Source: Brenneria izbisi (lineage in GTDB: Bacteria > Pseudomonadota > Gammaproteobacteria > Enterobacterales > Enterobacteriaceae). Taken from it: a stretch of DNA of 64,000 bases. Position 1 is the stretch's first letter, and every line of letters begins with the position of its first letter. The position numbers were made by a program, and so were the translations under genes. Below, one piece after another: positions 18,155-28,863 of the stretch. Location of the stretch: NCBI RefSeq assembly GCF_025840185.1, contig NZ_JAMPJU010000004.1, forward strand, positions 62,001-126,000, in the 5' to 3' direction. The notes beneath the pieces are model-generated. The model did no database searches. It saw only the letters and a program-made list of their open reading frames with translations, and had not been told where the DNA came from.

Positions 18155-18556
18155 ATGGCAAAAGAATTCAGCCGCACCCAGCGCGTGGCGCAGGAAATGC
18201 AAAAAGAAATCGCCATTATTCTTCAACGTGAAGTAAAAGATCCACGGATTGGTATGGCAACCGTTTCCGGCGTTGAAGTTTCCCGCGATCTGGCCTACGC
18301 AAAAGTATTCGTGACATTTCTGAATGATAACGAGCCGGAACAGGTGAAAACAGCGGTTAAGGCGTTGCAGGACGCTTCTGGGTTTATCCGTGTGCTGTTA
18401 GGTAAAGCCATGCGTCTGCGTGTTGTGCCGGAATTGACATTCGCTTATGACAATTCTCTGGTGGAAGGGATGAGAATGTCCAACCTGGTCACCAATGTGG
18501 TCAGAAATGATGCGGAACGTCGTTCTGCCGCGGGCGAAGAAGATCAGGAGGATTAA
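18155..18556 (+). CDS. rbfA: Ribosome-binding factor A
   Basis: Cold-shock-linked 30S maturation factor that binds near 16S helix 1. It has 133 residues, the exact E. coli length, with a KH-like fold: [23 protein letters not shown] and the [14 protein letters not shown] strand. The ATG at 18155 follows TTGAGGATTGA. The stop codon shares one base with the truB start, indicating coupled translation. Confidence 0.97.
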   Translation: MAKEFSRTQRVAQEMQKEIAIILQREVKDPRIGMATVSGVEVSRDLAYAKVFVTFLNDNEPEQVKTAVKALQDASGFIRVLLGKAMRLRVVPELTFAYDNSLVEGMRMSNLVTNVVRNDAERRSAAGEEDQED

Positions 18557-19500
18557 TGAGTCGTCCTCGTCGCCGTGGCCGTGATGTACACGGCGTATTG
18601 TTATTGGATAAAGCTCAAGGCATGTCGTCTAATGACGTCTTGCAAAAAGTAAAACGGATTTTCAATGCCAATAAAGCCGGTCATACCGGGGCGTTGGATC
18701 CGCTGGCGACCGGTATGTTGCCCATCTGTCTCGGTGAAGCCACCAAATTTTCTCAATACTTGCTGGATTCCGATAAACGGTATCGTGTGATTGCCAGGCT
18801 TGGTCAGCGGACGGACACCTCGGATGCGGATGGAAACGTCATTGAAACGCGTCCGGTAAACGTTTCACCAGCGGATCTGGCACAGACGCTGGAAAGCTTT
18901 CGCGGCAAGACACAGCAAATTCCTTCCATGTACTCGGCCTTGAAGTATCAGGGACGCCCGCTCTATGAGTATGCGCGCCAGGGGCAGGTTGTGCCGCGCG
19001 AGGCACGTGAAATCACGGTCTATGAACTGCTGTTTATTCGTTGCGAAGGCGATGAACTGGAACTGGAGATTCACTGCTCCAAAGGCACTTACATTCGCAC
19101 CATCATTGACGATTTAGGTGAGAAGTTAGGTTGCGGCGCGCATGTGATTTACCTGCGCCGTCTGCAAGTTTCCACCTATCCGACTGAGAAAATGGTGACG
19201 CTGGAGCAGTTGAACGACTTACTGGCGCAGGCGCAGGCTGACGATCAGGCGCCTGCGTTACATCTTGATCCGCTCCTGATGCCGATGGAGAGTCCGGTCA
19301 TGGATTTCCCTGAAGTCAATTTGAATCCCATCGTCGCCGGTTACTTAAAACTGGGACAAGCGGTTCAGACGCCAGATACGCCGGTGCATGGCATGGTGCG
19401 CATCACGGAAGGCGAAGCGCATAAATTCATTGGTATGGGCGAAATTGACGGCGACGGACGAGTTGCGCCGCGCCGTTTGGTTGTTGAATTGCCGAATTAA
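18556..19500 (+). CDS. truB: tRNA pseudouridine-55 synthase
   Basis: Makes pseudouridine 55 in the T loop of tRNAs. The 314 residues match the family. The catalytic Asp48 lies in [12 protein letters not shown]. The KRIFN and thumb segments follow, then the [16 protein letters not shown] motif, and a C-terminal PUA-like domain from about 245. The start overlaps the rbfA stop by one base (TAATG). It is the last gene before the separate rpsO promoter region. Confidence 0.97.
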   Translation: MSRPRRRGRDVHGVLLLDKAQGMSSNDVLQKVKRIFNANKAGHTGALDPLATGMLPICLGEATKFSQYLLDSDKRYRVIARLGQRTDTSDADGNVIETRPVNVSPADLAQTLESFRGKTQQIPSMYSALKYQGRPLYEYARQGQVVPREAREITVYELLFIRCEGDELELEIHCSKGTYIRTIIDDLGEKLGCGAHVIYLRRLQVSTYPTEKMVTLEQLNDLLAQAQADDQAPALHLDPLLMPMESPVMDFPEVNLNPIVAGYLKLGQAVQTPDTPVHGMVRITEGEAHKFIGMGEIDGDGRVAPRRLVVELPN

Positions 19501-19573
19501 TCCGGCCTGATGCCGCCTTGCTATCGCAGAGGGCTGAGAGTAGAATAATGCGGCTTGACTATTGGGTGGCTGA

Positions 19574-19891
<318 letters not shown>

Positions 19892-19911
19892 GTCTTCTGA
19901 GTTTCAGTAGG

Positions 19912-19936
19912 AAGGGGCCTCTTTGGGCCCCTTTCT
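19912..19936 (+). terminator. Terminator between rpsO and pnp
   Basis: AAGGGGCC (19912-19919) pairs perfectly with GGCCCCTT (19926-19933) around a 6-base loop, followed by TCTTCT. It corresponds to the rpsO t1 terminator of E. coli. The tail has C interruptions, so read-through into pnp is likely. Confidence 0.8.
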
Positions 19937-20006
19937 TCTAGGAAGCGCTGGTAAAACAGCGTAATGTATTGTTGTTTAAATTATGATCTTTCATTACAGA
20001 GGTTCG

Positions 20007-20063
20007 CGCGGCTAATGAGAGGCTTTATCTGCATGAGCAGAATAAAGGTTGTCATTAGTCGCG
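20007..20063 (+). promoter_or_regulatory. RNase III-type leader hairpin of pnp
   Basis: A long stem of about 25 bp folds from CGCGGCTAATGA (from 20007) with TCATTAGTCGCG (to 20063); its apex is CTGC-ATGA-GCAG. It lies 81 bases before the pnp start. In E. coli the equivalent hairpin is cut by RNase III, after which polynucleotide phosphorylase represses its own mRNA. The structure is read directly; the autoregulation is transferred from E. coli. Confidence 0.7.
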
Positions 20064-20143
20064 AGGATGTAGTGCAAAGATCGGGAGTTCACTGGCGTGT
20101 CCATCCTGAATAAATGCGACATGCCCCAGTTAAGGATATTATT

Positions 20144-22267
20144 TTGCTTAATCCGATCGTTCGTAAGTTTCAATATGGTCAACATACCGTCACGTTAGAA
20201 ACCGGTATGATGGCTCGCCAGGCTACCGCCGCTGTGATGGTAAGCATGGATGATACCGCTGTATTTGTTACCGTTGTTGGCGCCAAACACGCTAAACCCG
20301 GTCAGAGTTTCTTCCCGCTGACGGTCAACTATCAGGAGCGTACTTACGCTGCCGGACGTATCCCAGGCGGTTTCTTCCGTCGTGAAGGCCGTCCGAGCGA
20401 AGGCGAGACGTTGATTTCCCGTCTGATTGACCGTCCGATTCGTCCGCTGTTTCCAGAAGGTTTCCTGAATGAAGTTCAGGTTATCGCTACCGTGGTTTCT
20501 GTTAACCCGCAGGTTAACCCTGACATTGTCGCCATGATTGGCGCGTCTGCCGCACTGAGCCTGTCTGGTATTCCGTTCAGTGGTCCCATTGGCGCGGCCC
20601 GCGTCGGTTACCTGAATGATCAGTATGTACTGAACCCGACGACTGACGAACTGAAAGAAAGCCGTTTGGATCTGGTGGTGGCCGGTACTGAAGGCGCGGT
20701 ACTGATGGTTGAATCCGAAGCTGATCTGCTAAGCGAAGATCAGATGTTGGGTGCGGTGGTATTTGGCCACGAACAGCAGCAGATTGTGATTGAAAATATC
20801 AACGCACTGGTTGCTGAAGCGGGCAAACCGAAGTGGGATTGGCATGCGCCGGAAGTGAATGCCGATTTACACCAGCGAGTACAGGCGCTGTCTGAAACGC
20901 GTCTCGGCGATGCTTATCGCATTACTGAAAAACAAGAGCGTTATGCGCAGGTTGACGTCATCAAGGCGGAAGTGGAAGCGGCATTGCTGGCGCAAGATGA
21001 AACATTGAACGCGGGCGAAATCCAGGAAATTCTGGGCAACATCGAGAAGGATGTGGTGCGTAGCCGTGTCCTGCGTGGCGAGCCGCGTATTGATGGTCGT
21101 GAGAAAGACATGATCCGCGGTTTGGATGTTCGTACCGGCGTATTGCCACGTACCCACGGTTCAGCGTTGTTCACTCGTGGTGAAACACAGGCGCTGGTTA
21201 CCGCGACATTGGGTACTGAGCGTGACGCGCAAAATATCGATGAACTGACCGGCGAACGTACCGATCGCTTCCTGCTGCACTACAACTTCCCTCCGTACTC
21301 TGTCGGTGAAACCGGTATGGTGGGATCGCCGAAACGTCGTGAAATTGGTCATGGCCGTCTGGCAAAGCGTGGCGTATTGGCGGTTATGCCGAAAGCGAAT
21401 GAATTCCCGTACACTGTGCGTGTGGTTTCTGAAATCACGGAGTCCAACGGTTCTTCCTCCATGGCGTCAGTCTGTGGCGCTTCACTGGCGTTGATGGATG
21501 CGGGCGTGCCGATTAAAGCGGCTGTCGCGGGTATCGCCATGGGGCTGGTCAAAGAAGGCGACAACTTTGTGGTGTTGTCTGATATCCTGGGTGATGAAGA
21601 TCATCTGGGCGATATGGACTTCAAAGTGGCCGGTAGCCGTGAAGGTATCACTGCATTGCAGATGGATATCAAAATCGAGGGGATTACCCGCGAAATCATG
21701 CAGGTTGCTTTGAATCAGGCCAAGGGCGCGCGTCTGCATATCCTGGGTGTGATGGAACAGGCTATTAGCACGCCGCGCGGCGATATCTCTGAATTCGCGC
21801 CGCGTATTCATACCATCAAAATCAGTACAGACAAGATCAAAGATGTTATTGGTAAAGGTGGTTCGGTTATCCGTGCGCTGACTGAAGAAACCGGTACGAC
21901 TATCGAGATCGAAGATGACGGCACGGTGAAGATTGCTTCTACAGATGGTGAAAAAGCGAAACATGCCATTCGTCGTATTGAAGAAATTACCGCTGAAATC
22001 GAAGTCGGACGTGTCTATCAGGGTAAAGTGACGCGTATCGTTGATTTCGGTGCTTTCGTTGCCATCGGTGGTGGTAAAGAAGGTCTGGTGCATATTTCTC
22101 AGATCGCTGACAAGCGTGTAGAGAAAGTGACTGACTACCTGCAAATGGGTCAGGAAGTGCCGGTCAAAGTATTGGAAGTTGATCGCCAGGGCCGTGTGCG
22201 TCTGAGTATTAAAGAAGCCAATACTCAGTCTCAGGACGTGGCGACGCCAATTTCTGAGGAAGAATAA
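20144..22267 (+). CDS. pnp: Polynucleotide phosphorylase
   Basis: Phosphorolytic 3'-5' exoribonuclease, a degradosome component. The product has 707 residues: two RNase PH domains (about 1-225 and 310-545), an all-helical linker, a KH domain (about 555-610; [19 protein letters not shown]) and an S1 domain (about 620-690; [15 protein letters not shown]). The start is a TTG at 20144, giving [12 protein letters not shown] as the N-terminus as in E. coli, with AAGGA 7 bases before. The frame runs upstream to an ATG at 20114, but those ten residues are not part of the family. Confidence 0.97.
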   Translation: MLNPIVRKFQYGQHTVTLETGMMARQATAAVMVSMDDTAVFVTVVGAKHAKPGQSFFPLTVNYQERTYAAGRIPGGFFRREGRPSEGETLISRLIDRPIRPLFPEGFLNEVQVIATVVSVNPQVNPDIVAMIGASAALSLSGIPFSGPIGAARVGYLNDQYVLNPTTDELKESRLDLVVAGTEGAVLMVESEADLLSEDQMLGAVVFGHEQQQIVIENINALVAEAGKPKWDWHAPEVNADLHQRVQALSETRLGDAYRITEKQERYAQVDVIKAEVEAALLAQDETLNAGEIQEILGNIEKDVVRSRVLRGEPRIDGREKDMIRGLDVRTGVLPRTHGSALFTRGETQALVTATLGTERDAQNIDELTGERTDRFLLHYNFPPYSVGETGMVGSPKRREIGHGRLAKRGVLAVMPKANEFPYTVRVVSEITESNGSSSMASVCGASLALMDAGVPIKAAVAGIAMGLVKEGDNFVVLSDILGDEDHLGDMDFKVAGSREGITALQMDIKIEGITREIMQVALNQAKGARLHILGVMEQAISTPRGDISEFAPRIHTIKISTDKIKDVIGKGGSVIRALTEETGTTIEIEDDGTVKIASTDGEKAKHAIRRIEEITAEIEVGRVYQGKVTRIVDFGAFVAIGGGKEGLVHISQIADKRVEKVTDYLQMGQEVPVKVLEVDRQGRVRLSIKEANTQSQDVATPISEEE

Positions 22268-22401
22268 CTGTTATACAGTTGCAGCACCGAATCGTGTCAG
22301 TTAACGCCGAGGTGTTGCGTGTATCATAAGGATATGGATGTCCTTATGTTGAGCAGGCCGGGACAGGATGTTCATCCAATGTTTGTCTTCGGGAGTGGGA
22401 A

Positions 22402-23286
22402 ATGAAGCCTTTCTTGCGCTGGTGTTATGTTGCAACAGCACTTATGCTGGCAGGATGCAGCAACACGGATTGGCGTAAAAACGCAGTATTGGCGATCCCG
22501 TTACAGCCTACTTTGCAGCAGGAAGTGATTCTGGCGCGCATGGAACAGATCTTTGCGAGCCGGGCATTAACCGATGATGAACGAGCACAGCTATTATATG
22601 AGCGCGGAGTACTGTATGATAGCTTAGGGTTACGAGCGTTGGCGCGAAATGATTTTTCACAAGCGTTATCGATCCGCCCTGATATTCCAGAGGTTTTTAA
22701 CTATCTGGGGATTTACTTAACGCAGGCAGGCAATTTTGATGCTGCCTATGAAGCGTTTGATTCTGTACTAGAGCTTGATCCAACTTACAATTACGCGCGT
22801 TTAAACCGGGGCATCGCTTTGTATTATGGCGGTCGTTACCTGTTAGCGCAGGATGATCTGCTGGCGTTTTATCGAGACGATCCAAATGATCCTTTCCGTT
22901 CGTTGTGGCTATACCTCGTGGAGCGAGAAATCAACCCGGAGACAGCCAAAGTAGCGTTGCAGAAACGTTATGACGGAGCGCAGAAAGGGCCTTGGGGATG
23001 GAATATTGTCGAATTCTACCTGGGCAGTATCAGTGAAAAGACACTGATGCAGCGTCTACAGGAAGAAGCTACGGATAACACTTCGCTCGCTGAGCATCTC
23101 AGTGAAACTGACTTCTATTTAGGTAAGCACTACCTAAGTCTGGGGGACAAGAACACCGCTTTGGCGCTGTTCAAGCTGACGGTTGCCAACAACGTTCATA
23201 ATTTTGTTGAGCACCGCTATGCATTGTTGGAATTGGCGCTATTAGGCCAAGAGCAAGACGACCTATCAGGATCGGACCAGCAATAG
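22402..23286 (+). CDS. nlpI: Lipoprotein NlpI
   Basis: Outer-membrane TPR lipoprotein; in E. coli it is an adaptor for the protease Prc that controls the endopeptidase MepS. The 294 residues begin with a lipoprotein signal ending LMLAGCSN (lipidated Cys19). TPR-like repeats follow at about 60-165 ([21 protein letters not shown], then [20 protein letters not shown], listed by position) and near the C-terminus. It lies between pnp and yrbN/deaD as in E. coli. Confidence 0.95.
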   Translation: MKPFLRWCYVATALMLAGCSNTDWRKNAVLAIPLQPTLQQEVILARMEQIFASRALTDDERAQLLYERGVLYDSLGLRALARNDFSQALSIRPDIPEVFNYLGIYLTQAGNFDAAYEAFDSVLELDPTYNYARLNRGIALYYGGRYLLAQDDLLAFYRDDPNDPFRSLWLYLVEREINPETAKVALQKRYDGAQKGPWGWNIVEFYLGSISEKTLMQRLQEEATDNTSLAEHLSETDFYLGKHYLSLGDKNTALALFKLTVANNVHNFVEHRYALLELALLGQEQDDLSGSDQQ

Positions 23287-23324
23287 CTGACGAACAACTA
23301 ATCAGCCTTAATGACTACGGTTAT

Positions 23325-23350
23325 CACCTTAACAGGTGAGGGCTTTTTTG
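23325..23350 (+). terminator. Terminator after nlpI
   Basis: CACCT (23325-23329) and AGGTG (23334-23338) form a short stem, followed by AGGGC and six T. The stem is only five base pairs, so this is a moderate call. It separates nlpI from yrbN-deaD. Confidence 0.5.
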
Positions 23351-23390
23351 TTCGCTTTTTAATCCAATTTGAGCCGGTTCACACTTTTCA

Positions 23391-23468
23391 ATGAAAATGA
23401 CTGAAAATTTTCTCGATGAGTTATGTAGACTGGCCGCCATATACAATGAGGCACGTGTACATGACTGA
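23391..23468 (+). CDS. yrbN: Small protein YrbN
   Basis: A 25-codon gene whose product contains [14 protein letters not shown]. It resembles E. coli YrbN, a 26-residue protein of unknown function encoded at the same place between nlpI and deaD. The last three codons overlap the deaD start (ATG at 23461) by 8 bases, so its translation probably assists or controls deaD translation. It has no strong Shine-Dalgarno. Conservation of sequence and position together support it as real; it was read manually because it is very short. Confidence 0.75.
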   Translation: MKMTENFLDELCRLAAIYNEARVHD

Positions 23469-25338
23469 TTTATCAATTTCTTTTGCTGATTTGGGGCTGT
23501 CTGCTCCGATTATTAATGCCCTGACCGATCTGGGCTACGAAAAACCCTCGCCGATTCAGGCGGAATGTATTCCTCACCTGCTGAGCGGCCGCGATGTGCT
23601 GGGTATGGCACAGACCGGCAGTGGTAAGACGGCGGCTTTTGCTCTGCCATTACTCAATAATTTAAAACCTGAGCTAAAAGCGCCGCAGATGCTGGTATTG
23701 GCGCCGACCCGCGAACTGGCGGTACAGGTGGCTGAAGCCTGTAATGATTTTGCCAAACATATGCATGGCGTCAACGTGGTTGCCCTGTATGGTGGTCAGC
23801 GTTACGACGTACAGCTTCGCGCTTTACGCGGTGGCGCGCAGATCGTTGTCGGTACGCCGGGGCGTCTGCTTGATCACCTGAAACGCGGTACGCTGAACTT
23901 ATCCAATCTAAGCGGCCTGGTGCTGGATGAAGCGGATGAAATGTTGCGTATGGGCTTTATTGATGATGTAGAAAACATTATGGCTCAGATCCCGGCTGAA
24001 CATCAGACCGCGCTGTTTTCCGCTACTATGCCGGAAGCGATTCGCCGTATTACGCGTCGTTTCATGAAAGATCCTCAGGAAGTCCGCATTCAGTCAAGTG
24101 TGACAACGCGTCCCGATATCAGCCAGAGCTACTGGACGGTACAAGGCGTTCGCAAAAATGAAGCGCTGGTTCGTTTCCTGGAAGCTGAAGATTTTGATGC
24201 GGCGATTATTTTCGTTCGTACCAAAAATGCGACGCTGGAAGTGGCTGAAGCGCTGGAGCGTAGCGGTCATAACAGTGCGGCGTTGAATGGCGACATGAAC
24301 CAGGCGTTGCGTGAACAAACTCTGGAACGTCTGAAAGATGGTCGTCTGGATATCCTGATTGCCACCGATGTTGCTGCTCGCGGCCTGGATGTTGAACGTA
24401 TCAGTCTGGTGGTCAACTACGATATCCCGATGGATTCTGAATCCTACGTGCACCGTATTGGTCGTACTGGTCGCGCCGGTCGCGCCGGTCGCGCGCTGTT
24501 GTTTGTGGAAAACCGCGAACGCCGCCTGCTGCGCAACATTGAACGTACCATGAAACTGACGATCCCAGAGGTGGAACTGCCAAATGCGGAACTGCTGGGG
24601 CAACGTCGTCTGGCCAAGTTTGCCGCTAAAGTACAGCAACAGTTGGAAAGCAGCGATCTGGATATGTACCGTGCGCTGCTGACTAAACTGCAACCGCAGG
24701 AAGAACTGGATATCGAAACGCTGGCCGCCGCCTTGCTGAAGATGGCGCAGGGCGAACGTCCGCTGATCCTGCCGCCGGATCCGGTATTTGATCGTCGTCC
24801 GCGCCGTGAATTCCGTGAGCGTGATGATGCAGGTCGTGACGATCGTCGCCGTGATCCACGCGACAGCCGCGATGGTGAGCGGCCGCCACGTCGTGAGCGC
24901 CGTGATGCGGGTGATATGGAACTGTATCGTATTGAAGTGGGCCGCGATGATGGTGTTGAGGTTCGTCATATTGTGGGCGCGATTGCCAACGAAGGCGATA
25001 TCAGCAGCCGCTATATTGGCAACATTAAACTGTTCGCTTCTCACTCGACGATCGAACTGCCAAAAGGCATGCCGGGCGATTTGTTGTCGCACTTTACCCG
25101 TACTCGTATTCTGAACAAGCCGATGAATATGCAGTTGCTGGGTGATGCTCAGCCGCATGAACGCCGTGAAGGTGGTGAACGTCGCGCCAGCCGTCCTGCC
25201 GGCCGTGGTGAGGGCGCACCGCGTCGCGCTTTCAGCGGCGAACGTCGTGAAGGTAATGGCGCTCCGCGTCGTGAGCGTTCTTTCAACCGTGATGCCGCCG
25301 CGCCGCGTGCTCCACGTCGCCGTCCAGCCGATGCGTAA
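23461..25338 (+). CDS. deaD: DEAD-box RNA helicase DeaD (CsdA)
   Basis: Cold-shock RNA helicase acting in ribosome assembly and mRNA decay. It has 625 residues. The helicase core is at 1-370, with the Q motif, [18 protein letters not shown] (VLDEADEM), SAT, and [11 protein letters not shown]. An RNA-binding C-terminal domain at about 475-560 ([20 protein letters not shown]) lies between two Arg-rich low-complexity stretches. I chose the ATG at 23461; the frame stays open upstream, but the family starts near ISFADLGL. The overlap with yrbN and a GAGG upstream support it. A terminator follows at 25396. Confidence 0.97.
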   Translation: MTDLSISFADLGLSAPIINALTDLGYEKPSPIQAECIPHLLSGRDVLGMAQTGSGKTAAFALPLLNNLKPELKAPQMLVLAPTRELAVQVAEACNDFAKHMHGVNVVALYGGQRYDVQLRALRGGAQIVVGTPGRLLDHLKRGTLNLSNLSGLVLDEADEMLRMGFIDDVENIMAQIPAEHQTALFSATMPEAIRRITRRFMKDPQEVRIQSSVTTRPDISQSYWTVQGVRKNEALVRFLEAEDFDAAIIFVRTKNATLEVAEALERSGHNSAALNGDMNQALREQTLERLKDGRLDILIATDVAARGLDVERISLVVNYDIPMDSESYVHRIGRTGRAGRAGRALLFVENRERRLLRNIERTMKLTIPEVELPNAELLGQRRLAKFAAKVQQQLESSDLDMYRALLTKLQPQEELDIETLAAALLKMAQGERPLILPPDPVFDRRPRREFRERDDAGRDDRRRDPRDSRDGERPPRRERRDAGDMELYRIEVGRDDGVEVRHIVGAIANEGDISSRYIGNIKLFASHSTIELPKGMPGDLLSHFTRTRILNKPMNMQLLGDAQPHERREGGERRASRPAGRGEGAPRRAFSGERREGNGAPRRERSFNRDAAAPRAPRRRPADA

Positions 25339-25395
25339 TACGTTGATGCCAGAGCAATAACCTCTCTGGCTGCGGAAAATCGGTTTTCTGATAAG

Positions 25396-25428
25396 AATCC
25401 CCCTTCACACAGAAGAGGGATTTTTTTT
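25396..25428. terminator. Bidirectional terminator between deaD and the luciferase-like gene
   Basis: AATCCCCCTT (25396-25405) and AAGAGGGATT (25412-25421) form a hairpin with one C-A mismatch on the plus strand, which becomes a G-U pair on the minus strand. A run of eight T follows on the plus side. The two flanking genes converge here. Confidence 0.7.
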
Positions 25429-26434
25429 ATCTCAGCACATCCTGTTGCACGCTCATGGCAATTTCAAACGAGCGCAAACGAGCCTGATGATCAAAAATCT
25501 GGCCGTTGATCATCAATTCATCCACCTGCGTTTCGCGTAGCAAACTCTGTAAGCCGTGTCTGACGGTTGTCTGGTCGCCGACGATCGACAGACGTAAAGC
25601 CTGGTCAGCGCCAAATTGCTCCGCGGGCGAGCAAATGGCGGCGATATCCTCCACCGGCGCGGGCAATGGCCCCGGTGCACCGCGGCGCAGATTGATAAAG
25701 TGCTGCTGTATTGAGGTAAAGAGGAAGCGGGCATCACGATCGCTGTCGGCGGCAACCACGTTGATACATGCCATCGCGTAAGGTTTAGGATGGGCAGCGG
25801 ACGGTTTGAATGACTCGCGGTATACGTGTAGCGCTTGCAGTAGCATATCCGGCGCAAAATGAGCCGCGAACGCAAAAGGCAACCCCAAGGCCGCCGCCAA
25901 CTGAGCGCTGTATAAGCTTGAACCCAATAGCCAGATTGGGATCTGTAGACCCTGTCCGGGGACGGCTTGAACCGGCTGGCCTGGCTGAACATCCGCAAAG
26001 TAGCGTTGCAGTTCCTGCACATCCCGTGGGAAATCATCAATATCGGCATTCAGATGGCGGCGTAGCGCCATCATGGTCCGTTGATCGGTGCCTGGCGCAC
26101 GACCTAATCCAAGATCGATACGGCCCGGATAAAGCGACTCCAATGTGCCGAACTGCTCCGCAATCACCAAAGGCGCATGGTTAGGCAGCATGATGCCGCC
26201 TGAACCGAGGCGGATACGCTGCGTACCCGCGGCAAGGTAGCCAATCAACACGGAGGTGGCTGCACTGGCGATGCCTGTCATATTGTGGTGTTCCGCCAGC
26301 CAGTAGCGGTGGTAGCCCCAGTTTTCAGCATGTTGCGCCAGATCCAGCGAGTGGTGGAAGGCCTGACGCGGACTGGCGCCTTGCGGAACGGGGGCAAGAT
26401 CAAGAACGGAAAACGTAACCGGATGATGGGACAT
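25427..26434 (-). CDS. yhbW: Luciferase-like monooxygenase family protein
   Basis: A 335-residue protein of the bacterial luciferase-like flavin group, matching E. coli YhbW in place and size. The N-terminal strand [12 protein letters not shown], the WLAEHHNM segment, [14 protein letters not shown] and [12 protein letters not shown] are diagnostic of the one-component LLM subfamily. Its substrate is unknown in E. coli too. I chose the ATG whose complement is at 26432-26434, since 47 further in-frame upstream residues are not conserved. It is transcribed away from ubiV, convergent with deaD, separated from ubiV by 155 bases. Confidence 0.88.
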   Translation of the reverse strand: MSHHPVTFSVLDLAPVPQGASPRQAFHHSLDLAQHAENWGYHRYWLAEHHNMTGIASAATSVLIGYLAAGTQRIRLGSGGIMLPNHAPLVIAEQFGTLESLYPGRIDLGLGRAPGTDQRTMMALRRHLNADIDDFPRDVQELQRYFADVQPGQPVQAVPGQGLQIPIWLLGSSLYSAQLAAALGLPFAFAAHFAPDMLLQALHVYRESFKPSAAHPKPYAMACINVVAADSDRDARFLFTSIQQHFINLRRGAPGPLPAPVEDIAAICSPAEQFGADQALRLSIVGDQTTVRHGLQSLLRETQVDELMINGQIFDHQARLRSFEIAMSVQQDVLR

Positions 26435-26589
26435 AACGAAGCTCACTTTGTTGATGCGACAGGCAAAAATATCATGCCAGCCTCTGATGAGAGTGCCTAT
26501 CAGTATTATGCCATTGCGCACGATTACACAACTTTTCCGCCAGCAAAAGCGAGCGGAAAACGCGCTTCCGCCCATTTAGACGCCGCACG

Positions 26590-27468
26590 CTATTGGACTA
26601 ATTCCAACCCTGCGACGCGGCGCCAGTAACCGTTGCAATCTGCCTGATTAGTCAGCGTCAGGGGAGATTCGCCACGCTCATTGGCGCGGAATTTATCCAG
26701 CATCGTCAGAGTATCCATGCCGTCTGGAGAAAGCCGGACAATGTCCACCAGATCCCGCATTGAGGTCAGATCATTACCCAGGTTATAGCAATAGCCGCTT
26801 TGCGTTTGTATCCCGTTGAGTACAAACACCGGCTGATTTTCCTGCGACAGCACTTTTCGACCCTGTGGATAATTGATGCAACAGGTTTCACATTCGTCTT
26901 TGGCCCGATTTTCTGAACGAGCGGTAAAACAGCGGGCCGAGTATGCCAGCGGCAGATGTCCGTAGCTCAGGACCTCGACTTCGAATTGATGACGGAATCC
27001 AAGCTCGTCACACTGGTTCAACAGGTTGTACAGCCAGTCGTGCGAAAGTTCCACTGGCATACACCAACGCACCATGCCCTGTTTATACAGTAAACGCAGC
27101 GTATAGGCGTTGTAGCAATTCAGGGCATGTCCGGCGACGAAGGGCAGTCGGCGATCGGCTGCCATATTGACGGCGCCGAGATCGTTCGCTTCCAACAGAA
27201 ACTCGCCGTTTTCCACATAGCGTTTCAGTTCATTCAATTCAGAAGGCGCCTGAAGCAATGCCAGTGTGGAAATCACCACCTGTTTGCCGCTGCTTGCAAT
27301 CTGTCTGGCGAGATCCAGCCAGTCGTTGACCTTCATTGAGCGGCGTTTGCTGCATACCGTCTCTCCGAGATAAATGATATCGGCGCTGCTGTTCATGGCT
27401 GCCTGATAAAATGTTTCCACATCTTGTGTCGGCCAATAGTAGAGGATGGCGCCCAATGCATATTTCAT
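26590..27468 (-). CDS. ubiV: Ubiquinone biosynthesis protein UbiV
   Basis: U32-peptidase-family protein that, with UbiU and UbiT, carries out O2-independent hydroxylation in ubiquinone synthesis. It has 292 residues. The [4Fe-4S] ligands are visible as Cys39 (GETVCSKRRS) and the cluster C..(12)..C..C in SARCFTARSENRAKDECETC, positions about 180-197. The start (complement of 27466-27468) gives MKYALGAILYYWP, the family N-terminus. The stop of ubiU lies 11 bases upstream, so the two genes form one transcript. Confidence 0.95.
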   Translation of the reverse strand: MKYALGAILYYWPTQDVETFYQAAMNSSADIIYLGETVCSKRRSMKVNDWLDLARQIASSGKQVVISTLALLQAPSELNELKRYVENGEFLLEANDLGAVNMAADRRLPFVAGHALNCYNAYTLRLLYKQGMVRWCMPVELSHDWLYNLLNQCDELGFRHQFEVEVLSYGHLPLAYSARCFTARSENRAKDECETCCINYPQGRKVLSQENQPVFVLNGIQTQSGYCYNLGNDLTSMRDLVDIVRLSPDGMDTLTMLDKFRANERGESPLTLTNQADCNGYWRRVAGLELVQ

Positions 27469-27479
27469 ATGTTCTCCAG

Positions 27480-28475
27480 CTACTGCCATTTCCGGTGGTA
27501 CGCGCCCAGGGTGGTTTGCGTGCCTTCCGCTACCGCGCCCAGCGTATCCATCCATTCTTGCGTAGGGCTGAAGGTTTCAGGATTGGCCTGACAGCGATCA
27601 ATCGCCTGTCGCCAGACGCGGGTTATCTGGCTGACGTAGGCCGGACTGCGCTGACGTCCTTCGATTTTCACCGAAGCGACATTGGCTGCCAGCAGTTCGG
27701 GCAATAGCGCCAGCGTATTCAGACTGGTGGGTTCTTCCAGTGCGTGATAGCGCTGACCGTCGACCAGATAACGTCCCTTGCATAACGTGGGATAACCTGC
27801 GTTTTCATGCATCTGATAGCGGTCGATCAACACGTTATTCAACCGTGACTCCATGCCCTTGGGCGTATCCTGCCAGCGGACAAAACGTGCCGGAGAGCAA
27901 GCGCCGACCGTGTTGGGCGATTCGCCGGTCAGGTAGGAGGAGAGATAGCACCGGCCTTCAGCCATGATGCACAGGCTGCCGAACGCAAACACCTCCAGCG
28001 GAACGGTTGTGGCGCGCGCCAGTTGTTTTACCTGATGGATAGAGAGCACTCGCGGCAATACCACGCGGGATACGCCAAAGTGACGCTGATAAAAATGAAT
28101 CGCTTCCGTATTGGTGGCGGATGCCTGCACGGAAACATGACGTTCAATATTGGGATAGCGTTCCGCGGCGTATTCAAGCATGGCGAGATCCGCGAGGATC
28201 AGTACGTCAGCGCCAATTTGCGCCGCCATATCCACCGCGCGCCGCCAGCGCTGGTAACCATCGGGATGAGCAAAAGTATTGATGGCGATGTGAAGTTTAC
28301 GGCGGTGGCGCTGAACATATTCACGCGCTTCCTGCAACTTTTTATCGGTAAAGTTCAGTCCGGCGAAATGACGCGCGTTGGTGTCGTCTTTCAGTCCGAT
28401 GTAGACCGCATCTGCGCCATTATCAATGGCGGCTTTCAATGCCGGAAGATTACCGGCGGGACAAAGCAGTTCCAT
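27480..28475 (-). CDS. ubiU: Ubiquinone biosynthesis protein UbiU
   Basis: Partner of UbiV; the heterodimer binds two Fe-S clusters and hydroxylates the ubiquinone ring without O2. The 331 residues equal the E. coli length. The four Cys ligands known in E. coli are conserved in CIMAEGRC, GACSPARF and LCKGRYL. The start MELLCPAGNLPALK, preceded by GAAGGAAATGGT, was preferred over an upstream ATG that adds seven residues. It is divergent from ubiT, with which it acts. Confidence 0.96.
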   Translation of the reverse strand: MELLCPAGNLPALKAAIDNGADAVYIGLKDDTNARHFAGLNFTDKKLQEAREYVQRHRRKLHIAINTFAHPDGYQRWRRAVDMAAQIGADVLILADLAMLEYAAERYPNIERHVSVQASATNTEAIHFYQRHFGVSRVVLPRVLSIHQVKQLARATTVPLEVFAFGSLCIMAEGRCYLSSYLTGESPNTVGACSPARFVRWQDTPKGMESRLNNVLIDRYQMHENAGYPTLCKGRYLVDGQRYHALEEPTSLNTLALLPELLAANVASVKIEGRQRSPAYVSQITRVWRQAIDRCQANPETFSPTQEWMDTLGAVAEGTQTTLGAYHRKWQ

Positions 28476-28863
28476 ACCATTTCCTTCATTAATCAAAGTC
28501 CCGGCGAGAAAAACCAGCCAAAACGATCAATGATGTTTGCAGACTGAGATGTTTTTTATGACGGGCCGTTCTGCCTGTCACCTTTCGGACCGTCGCAAGC
28601 GACGATTGAAAATCGCTCTGCTCCCGGCGATTTTTTATCAGTCAATGAATGTTTTTAACGACAGAGGATCTTAATTAACCTGATGTTGACATACTTTGAT
28701 TTAAACCAGCTTATACGTTAATGATGTGGACAACTTGAAATAGATAGAGGATCTGTGGATAACTGATTAAATTATTGACATAGACCGCTGCGGGTTTTAT
28801 TTGATGTGGCACAATGCTGCCAGATTATCTGAAAAGTCAGCTTGCTTTAAGAGGAGTACGCCA
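28476..28863. other. Divergent control region of ubiUV and ubiT
   Basis: 388 bases with no gene. AT-rich tracts around 28680-28760 suit promoters for both directions. TTGATTTAAACCAG (around 28697) has one perfect half-site of the FNR consensus TTGAT-N4-ATCAA and a poor second half. In E. coli these genes respond to FNR, so this is a candidate only. A hairpin-prone stretch CCGTCGCAAGCGACGATTGAAAATCG is near 28590; it is described here by position, with arms CGTCGC/GCGACG at 28591-28604. Confidence 0.4.

Noticed and set aside
19555-19560. TTGACT as the -35 box of the rpsO promoter
   Set aside because: It is 40 bases from the TATAAT at 19601, too far for one promoter.
24094-25158. Long 354-codon minus-strand frame inside deaD
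   Set aside because: It is the antisense shadow of a highly biased Arg/Glu-rich coding sequence; deaD motifs on the plus strand are complete.
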